Source: Lycium barbarum (lineage: Eukaryota; Streptophyta; Magnoliopsida; Solanales; Solanaceae). Taken from it: 64,000 nt of DNA. Shown here piece by piece: positions 58,929-64,000 of this stretch. The stretch spans positions 29,948,231 to 30,012,230 of the forward strand of contig NC_083344.1 in assembly GCF_019175385.1 (NCBI RefSeq), written 5' to 3'. Each line of letters begins with the position of its first letter. Positions within the stretch are counted from its first letter, which is position 1. The notes beneath the pieces were generated by a model that was not told the DNA's origin, ran no database searches, and saw nothing but the letters and a program-made list of their open reading frames with translations. Made by a program: the position numbers and the translations under genes.

Positions 58929-60599
58929 GCGGAGGTAGGAGAAACTAGCCGGGCCCAGAGAGTTACCAGGGCCAGTGCGCGGTTAGCGCTTGAGGATGAG
59001 CCCCTGTCAGCCGGCTCTGTTACACCGCCCTTATCAGAGGAGATTGGAGCAGCAGCAGCTGCTGATCAGAGGGCGGCTCCACAGCGAGCTCCCGGGGTTC
59101 CAGTGCCCGAGCCTCCAGCTCCACAGCCAGGGGCGGAGGACAGGGCCATGCGAGATGCGGTTCAGTTATTGACCACACTGATGACAGAGCAGGTTCGTAG
59201 GCATGGATTTGGGGGTGGTCGTGCGGACAGATATGAAAGCTCCAGGGCTCGCGAGTTTTTGACATGTAATCCTCCAGAATTCTCCGGGACAAAACCCGAA
59301 GAGGACCCCCAGGAGTTCATTAGAAAAGATGGAGAGTACGATACGGTTGATTAAGGCTTCGCCGACTGAGTCCGTCGAGTTGGCTTCGTATCGGTTATTT
59401 GAGGTGCGAACTGGTATGAGTCCAGGCAGCTATCTAGGGGTGACGATGCTCCCCCAGCAGTATGGGTCGAGTTTAGTAAGGCCTTTCTTGAGCATTTTCT
59501 ACCTCCAGAGCTCCGGAGAGCTAGGGTTGATCGATTCTTGAACCTGAGACAGAACGGTAGGAGTGTTCGAGAGTGTAGCCTAGAGTTTGACTCACTGGCT
59601 AGGTATGCACCCGCTATAGTAGCTGAGATGGCCGACAGGGTGCACCGGTACGTGATGGGGCTGGACCCTTATTTGATTGATAGTTGCCTGGCGGTGGCTT
59701 CTCAGCCAGGGATGCATATTGCCCGGGTACAGGCACACGCCCAGGGCATGGAGGACCGACGTAGGGAACGTCGGCCTGATAGGGGTCATGACAGGAGCCG
59801 TCCAAAGAGAGCCAGATCGACCGGGTATTCCAGCGGATTTCAGAGCGAGTTTTCTCAGCGGCAGGGTAACAGGTATTCGTCCCAGCCAGCACACAGTACG
59901 CCCCCACAGTTCTCAGGACAGAGCTCCAGAGTTCCAGGCTCACAGGTGAGCAGAGGTCCCGGTCAATCGAGGCCACCTATGCCCCCTTGTTCTTACTGTG
60001 GGAGACCCCACCCGAGGGAGTGTTATCGCGCTACAGGCGCTTGTTATTTTTGTGGCAGCCCAGATCATCGTGTCAGAGAGTGCCCGCATAAGGGTGGTTC
60101 AGGTTCAGTCCAGCCTGCTGGCTCATCTTCTCCTTCGGCAGCCATACGCCCCACGGGGCGAGGAGCACCAGCACCAGCACCAGCGCCAGCGAGTCGTGGC
60201 AGGGGTCGTGGTGTAGCTTCTGGTTACAGCGGTCCTTCGAACCGCGTATTTGCATTGACCGGCCGGCAGGACCCAGGAGCGTCTTCAAGCGCACACCCAG
60301 GTATCTTAGTGATCTTTTCTTGAGGAATATGTGTATGAATGTGTCTATACTTTATCATATTATGTGATTTTCTTCTTCTGGGTATTAATAAGAGGAAGGT
60401 AATTGTTAACCTGATAGACATTGAAAATTCGGAAGGGCGATATGGAAATTGTATGGTTTAGCCCGGGGTGGGACCCACTATGAGAATTTCCCGAAGATTT
60501 ATTAAGACCCCGATCTGCCCTAAATTACGTGACAAAGGTCGTGCGGGGCAATCGACAAAATTATATTAGCCGTAACGCGCCAAAATGCATGAAAGTTTC

Positions 60600-60657
60600 G
60601 AGGTTAAGCGTGCTAAGGCCAGAGCAATTCCGGGATGGGTGACCCCCCTGGGAAGTA
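60600..60657 (+). promoter_or_regulatory. 5S rRNA-like internal promoter segment in G
   Basis: GAGGTTAAGCGTGCTAAGG, AGAGCA, then GGGATGGGTGACCCCCCTGG and GAAGT follow the order and spacing of plant 5S rRNA from its A-box region through its C box. It lies in transcription sense, about 1.4 kb before the 3' LTR. H has the same segment, also in its own sense strand. Confidence 0.72.
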
Positions 60658-61339
60658 ATGCAAAATTTTTCACAAGTGTAAGTATGATAGATATAAATGG
60701 AAATTTGGGGGTAACCTAAAGAAAGAGCGAATGTGTGGAGTAACTAGTGCCCTTACATGAGTCGCGCAGACCGGTGCAGACTAAATGGGCGAAAAGAAGG
60801 AGCGCAATACCGCTCGAGAAATTGAGCGAATTTGAATAACGGTCGGAGACGTTCGCAAGTAAGATATTAGTAAACGTATATGTATGTGTGTATTTTTATG
60901 TGTATGACCTTCGTCTGGTGCCCACGTGGATCAAGAGCCGAGTCCCGGCGACTAATGTTGTGATAAACGAAAGGTTTTACTAAACCGAATACATGAAACG
61001 AATCAAAGAAGAGGATACGAATGTGGTCAAAAATATATAATAGATAAACTCCGGTTACGTTACCACTTAGTCTAGTGCGACGATATCCGAAAAAGAAAAT
61101 AAGTATGGATAGTAGGAAAGATGAAGAATACGAAATGTGAATAAACAGAATCCTCGAAAGAGTTGACAAGCGACGCGTAAGACGATTTGTATAACAATCT
61201 GACGAACAAGTTTGTGAATGAGTAAACGGATTTTGACGAGATAATCCGTGGTATAATTGTCAGGGTGAACAATGAAACGTCGACAAAGGGAAATTTTCGT
61301 AGATCACTGGAGCCTTAATAGGGGTGGTTTGATGCTAAT

Positions 61340-61690
61340 CAAAACTCTATCTGTTATACACTTCTGTACTTCTGACTTTGATAAGGTTCTGCCTAATACG
61401 CCCCTGTACTTCTGAGTCCGATTACATTTCTGTCTGATATGCCTCTGTACGATTGACTCTGGATACGAATCTGTCCGATATATCTCTGTACGTCTGATTC
61501 TGATTACGAATTTGTTTGATACATCTCTGTACGTCTAATTCTGATCGCAGATCTGTCTGATACCCTCCCATGCATCTGACTTTGACTACGAATCCGTCCG
61601 CCATAGTTTAGTACGTTTGCCTCCGATTACAAATCCGTCCGATATGCTCCTGTGCGTCCGATCTCAGTTCTGAATCTGTTTGGTACGACG
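61340..61690 (+). repeat. Degenerate ~60 bp period array in G interior
   Basis: Five or six diverged units of the type CTGTACGTCTGATTCTGATT followed by ACGAATCTGTCCGATATA. The vocabulary resembles the CTGTCTGTCCGTATG array of G's own LTR (48790-48990). Confidence 0.7.
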
Positions 61691-62010
61691 TGGAATCATG
61701 ATGATGTGGTAAGGAACCGAAGAGTATGAGAAGAAGTGATAGTAAGTATAATGTCTGAAAAGCTTTGAAGGAAAAGGAAGAAAGGACACAATGTCTGTGA
61801 AAGAGCGAAAAGCATTCATCTGTTACGAGAGTTTAGTTCATGGCCTAGTGACTCTGTGGGATATGAGAAAATACGTTATGAAAGCATATGAGTCAGCAAT
61901 GTGAAGAATTACTCCGTTATATTAGTAAAGAATCCATATCGGAAAGTCAACGAAGGACGATTATAAAAAGAACCCTCCCGAAGTAGTATGACGCCCCATG
62001 AGGTCAATTT

Positions 62011-62049
62011 AACATTCGAGGACGAATGTTTTAAAGGGGGGGGGGAGGA
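62011..62049 (+). promoter_or_regulatory. Palindrome and polypurine tract of G
   Basis: Perfect AACATTCG-AGGA-CGAATGTT (62011-62030) followed by AAAGGGGGGGGGG and GAGGA, abutting the 3' LTR. Confidence 0.88.
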
Positions 62050-62712
62050 TGTTACATCCGGCATTTTTGCATATTCGAAAAATTTGAGATGACTTGGCTT
62101 GTAATGAATAAGGCCATAATTGGACCTTACTTGGTATGAATGTGTTGGCTATGAATACATTGGTGTGGAATTACGAAAGGAGGACAAGGGCAAAGTTCCA
62201 ATTTTGGAAACTTGTGCCATGAATTACAATTATTTAGCCAACAATTGGGCTCAAAAAAAAAAAATAAGGCCCAAAAAGGGAAGGCCCAACCGGCCATATG
62301 CCCTTGACCCAAGCCCATGGAATTAATTTCCATGTGGTAATATATATTCATCTATATCCTATAGAAGCTTCAAGAAAAACAAAGAACAAACAAGAGAAAG
62401 AGAGAGAGTGAGAGAGAGAGAGAGAGAGCACGGCCAAGAGGAGAAGAGAAAGAAAAGAATGAAAAAAATTCTTGGAGCCTAATCTTGGTTCAAACAATTC
62501 ATTTCTTGTGGGATTATTACCAAGCTCAAGGTTCTCTACAACTTGGTATAATTATTTTGGCAAGAGGACAACTCTAGTGGCAAGTGAAGAACTTGAAGGA
62601 AAGGTAAGGATTCTATGCTTTTGTTATGTTATGGAAGGTATATGTATGATGTAGTGTGTGGAAATGAATGAAAAACATGAAAATTATGTGTGTTGGGATG
62701 TTTTGCATGTTG

Positions 62713-62747
<35 letters not shown>

Positions 62748-64000
62748 TGCATGCCTATGATGACTTGAATTCATGTTGGAATCTTGTTGTAGTTAATGTG
62801 GGAATTGTATTAGAAATGAAAGTTGAACGAATTAGTGGAAGTTGGAAAAAAATAGGTTGTGGCCGTGTGGTGTGATGTGGATAATGGAATGTGAATAAAT
62901 TTTATTAGTATGTTAAATGTGTAATTGTGAAGTGAATGAAAGAGTAATGATTTTTGTTGTTATGGAAAAATGATTATTAAGTTGTTTTAGGAAAACATGC
63001 AAGTTTATTATAATTATGTAAATGCGGAAGTGAAAGTAGGAAGATGCAAATTATGGTTATCATTGATGGAGTTGGAAGGTAAGAATATGTTATGGATGTT
63101 TATGCCAAAAGATTGGAAATTGTGGATGAATTATGCCTTTGGTAGGAAGCTTGTATGTTGTGTATACCTTATGTATATTTGGCGAAAATGATATGATATG
63201 TCTCCGAATCATGTTGTAATGACCTTGATAAGTGATGAATATGGTAAGATTGGTTTGGAAGTGTAAGGTCGGAATGAAAGATATTGTGTTATGTCGGAAA
63301 GATGGCTAGTAATGCTATATTGCATATTTTGTAATACTTGTTGTTGTTATTGATGTTGTTGTTGGGTGCTGTGTTGATATATTAAGCCGAGCTAAGCCTC
63401 GGGGATGTTAAATATATAGGGGAAATGCTGCCGAAATTTCGGTAGGCAATTATGTGATTAAGTATGGAATCGTAAAGGCTTGAATTGACAATTGGTAAAC
63501 TTGACCATTTCTAGATTCTGGACGAAATTGGAATCGAAGCCAAGCGAGCGTAAGGCGCAATCGAGGTATGTAAAGCCTTCCCCTTTATTCTTAGGCATGT
63601 TCTGAACATGATAGGCTCGACCGCGAGCCTTAAATACGACTCCGTTCCTCGGAATTCGAGATGGAAATCCGCTCCAATTCCTTTAGTAAGATTGAAACCA
63701 TTTCCTTATAAAATGTCTTTAAAGTGAACTTTTGTATGAAACTTTCCTTAAACGGAGTCGGAATACTTCTAAATGATTATGGATGACCTCATAAGGTCTT
63801 TTATCAGTCATTTACGTATGTCGCCTCGAGTTGGTCCGAGGTGGGCCCATGGAGCCCCGATACCTCTTGTATGGCCTAAATTGCCTTCTTTCTGTCCGTT
63901 TTTCACAGGCAACATCTGAACTATCATTTTGACCATGATATGACTGTTTTTTATATAAATCTTGCAAAATGGTTTTGACATCTGAAAATATGATTCTGGT
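62050..64000 (+). repeat. 3' LTR of G, first ~1.95 kb
   Basis: This matches 46426-48363 closely, with longer (GA)n (62396-62428) and (TA)n (62722-62748). The core module is better kept than in the 5' LTR: CCGAAATTTCGG is intact at 63431-63442. The donor-like CGAGGTATGTAAAG is near 63565-63577. The window ends before the hairpin block. About 1.2 kb more LTR, then the remainder of C's LTR, is expected. Confidence 0.93.

Larger units (their letters stand above)
49743..60323 (+). pseudogene. gag: gag of G, split by H, frameshifted, ending at the protease border
   Basis: Coding parts are 49743-49792 and 58929-60323, with H between. The frame is in phase across H once the five-base target duplication is allowed for. 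The N-terminus (MPPKKATAAQKGK) matches that of A. A Pro/Ala-rich segment is followed by the gag core, which leaves frame near 59325 and returns near 59410, so there are two compensating indels. The rest is open: the YVMGLDPYLIDS region, a basic Arg/Ser/Gln-rich stretch and zinc knuckle CYFCGSPDHRVREC (about 60042-60083). Similarity to A stops at 60320, just before the protease active-site segment, and a TGA closes the frame. A functional ancestor would have made Gag alone and needed Pol from a relative such as A. Confidence 0.88.
60324..62010 (+). other. Non-coding 3' interior of G (in place of pol)
   Basis: About 1.7 kb without coding frames. It holds the 5S-like segment (60600-60657) and a degenerate CTGTCTGATA array (61340-61690); the remainder is featureless. 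Similarity to autonomous relatives breaks off at 60320 and returns only at the palindrome (62011). Confidence 0.7.
38579..64000 (+). mobile_element. Element C: decayed Tekay/Del-type chromovirus, 3' LTR interrupted by G
   Basis: Complete 5' LTR, primer site, heavily mutated gag-pol, polypurine tract and the first seven bases of a 3' LTR (46419-46425), after which G is inserted. The rest of C's 3' LTR lies past G, outside the window. C inserted into D. Its LTR is related to F, while its Pol is related to that of A. Confidence 0.88.
46426..64000 (+). mobile_element. Element G: gag-only chromovirus derivative, interrupted by H, running off the window
   Basis: 5' LTR 46426-49565 and partial 3' LTR from 62050, both starting TGTTACATCCGGC. 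Exact Met-tRNA primer site, gag, no pol, 1.7 kb of non-coding 3' interior with a 5S-rRNA-like segment, palindrome and G-rich polypurine tract. G inserted seven bases into the 3' LTR of C and was hit by H near the start of gag. Confidence 0.92.

Noticed and set aside
60600..60657. Functional 5S rRNA gene
   Set aside because: Only about the last two-thirds is recognisable, with substitutions, an altered spacer and no clear terminator.

Overview
This is a stretch of repeat-rich nuclear DNA from a flowering plant. I see no host gene. Essentially every base belongs to LTR retrotransposons nested inside one another. Most are Ty3/gypsy chromoviruses of the Tekay/Del type: long 2.2-3.8 kb LTRs, an initiator-Met tRNA primer site, and a chromodomain-like tail after integrase. 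One (B) is an Athila/Tat-like element with an Asp-tRNA primer site. The families resemble those of eudicots such as Solanaceae, but I hold that placement weakly.

Layout, left to right. J (1-97) is the end of a plus-strand LTR inserted in the left LTR of I. I (98-9769, minus) is a non-autonomous element inserted in the 3' LTR of E. E (9770-11547, minus) is an LTR remnant plus an integrase/chromodomain fragment. D (minus) begins at 11548 inside E's integrase; its non-coding interior is split by A (14516-33248), by solo LTR F (34743-37494) and by C (from 38579). A carries the most complete gag-pol, and its 5' LTR is split by B (16339-24017). C has a heavily stop-broken gag-pol, and 7 bp into its 3' LTR G is inserted (46426 to beyond the window). 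G keeps only gag, which is itself split by H (49793-58928, minus), a coding-free element with near-identical 3.8 kb LTRs. Target-site duplications visible inside the window support A (ATTAT), B (GCCAT), F (CATAG) and, imperfectly, H. The deepest chain is E > D > C > G > H.

Across the unrelated-looking chromovirus LTRs the same regulatory architecture recurs. There is a TATA-like core module followed by GGGGAAATGCTGCC and a CCGAAATTTCGG palindrome. About 120-200 bp later comes a near-perfect 5' splice site (AG|GTATGTAA). Further on is a compact run of three hairpins with compensatory changes between families, then the primer site. A 3' splice site ends exactly 2 nt before the gag ATG in A, C and G. 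I infer a leader intron that removes the LTR-derived leader and primer site from a Gag mRNA. A palindrome (AACATTCG..CGAATGTT) precedes the polypurine tract in every family.

Other notable content: 5S-rRNA-like internal-promoter sequence in the interiors of the non-autonomous elements G and H; and B, which lacks gag-pol but encodes a plant-transposon-domain protein and is peppered with GCGATCGC palindromes.
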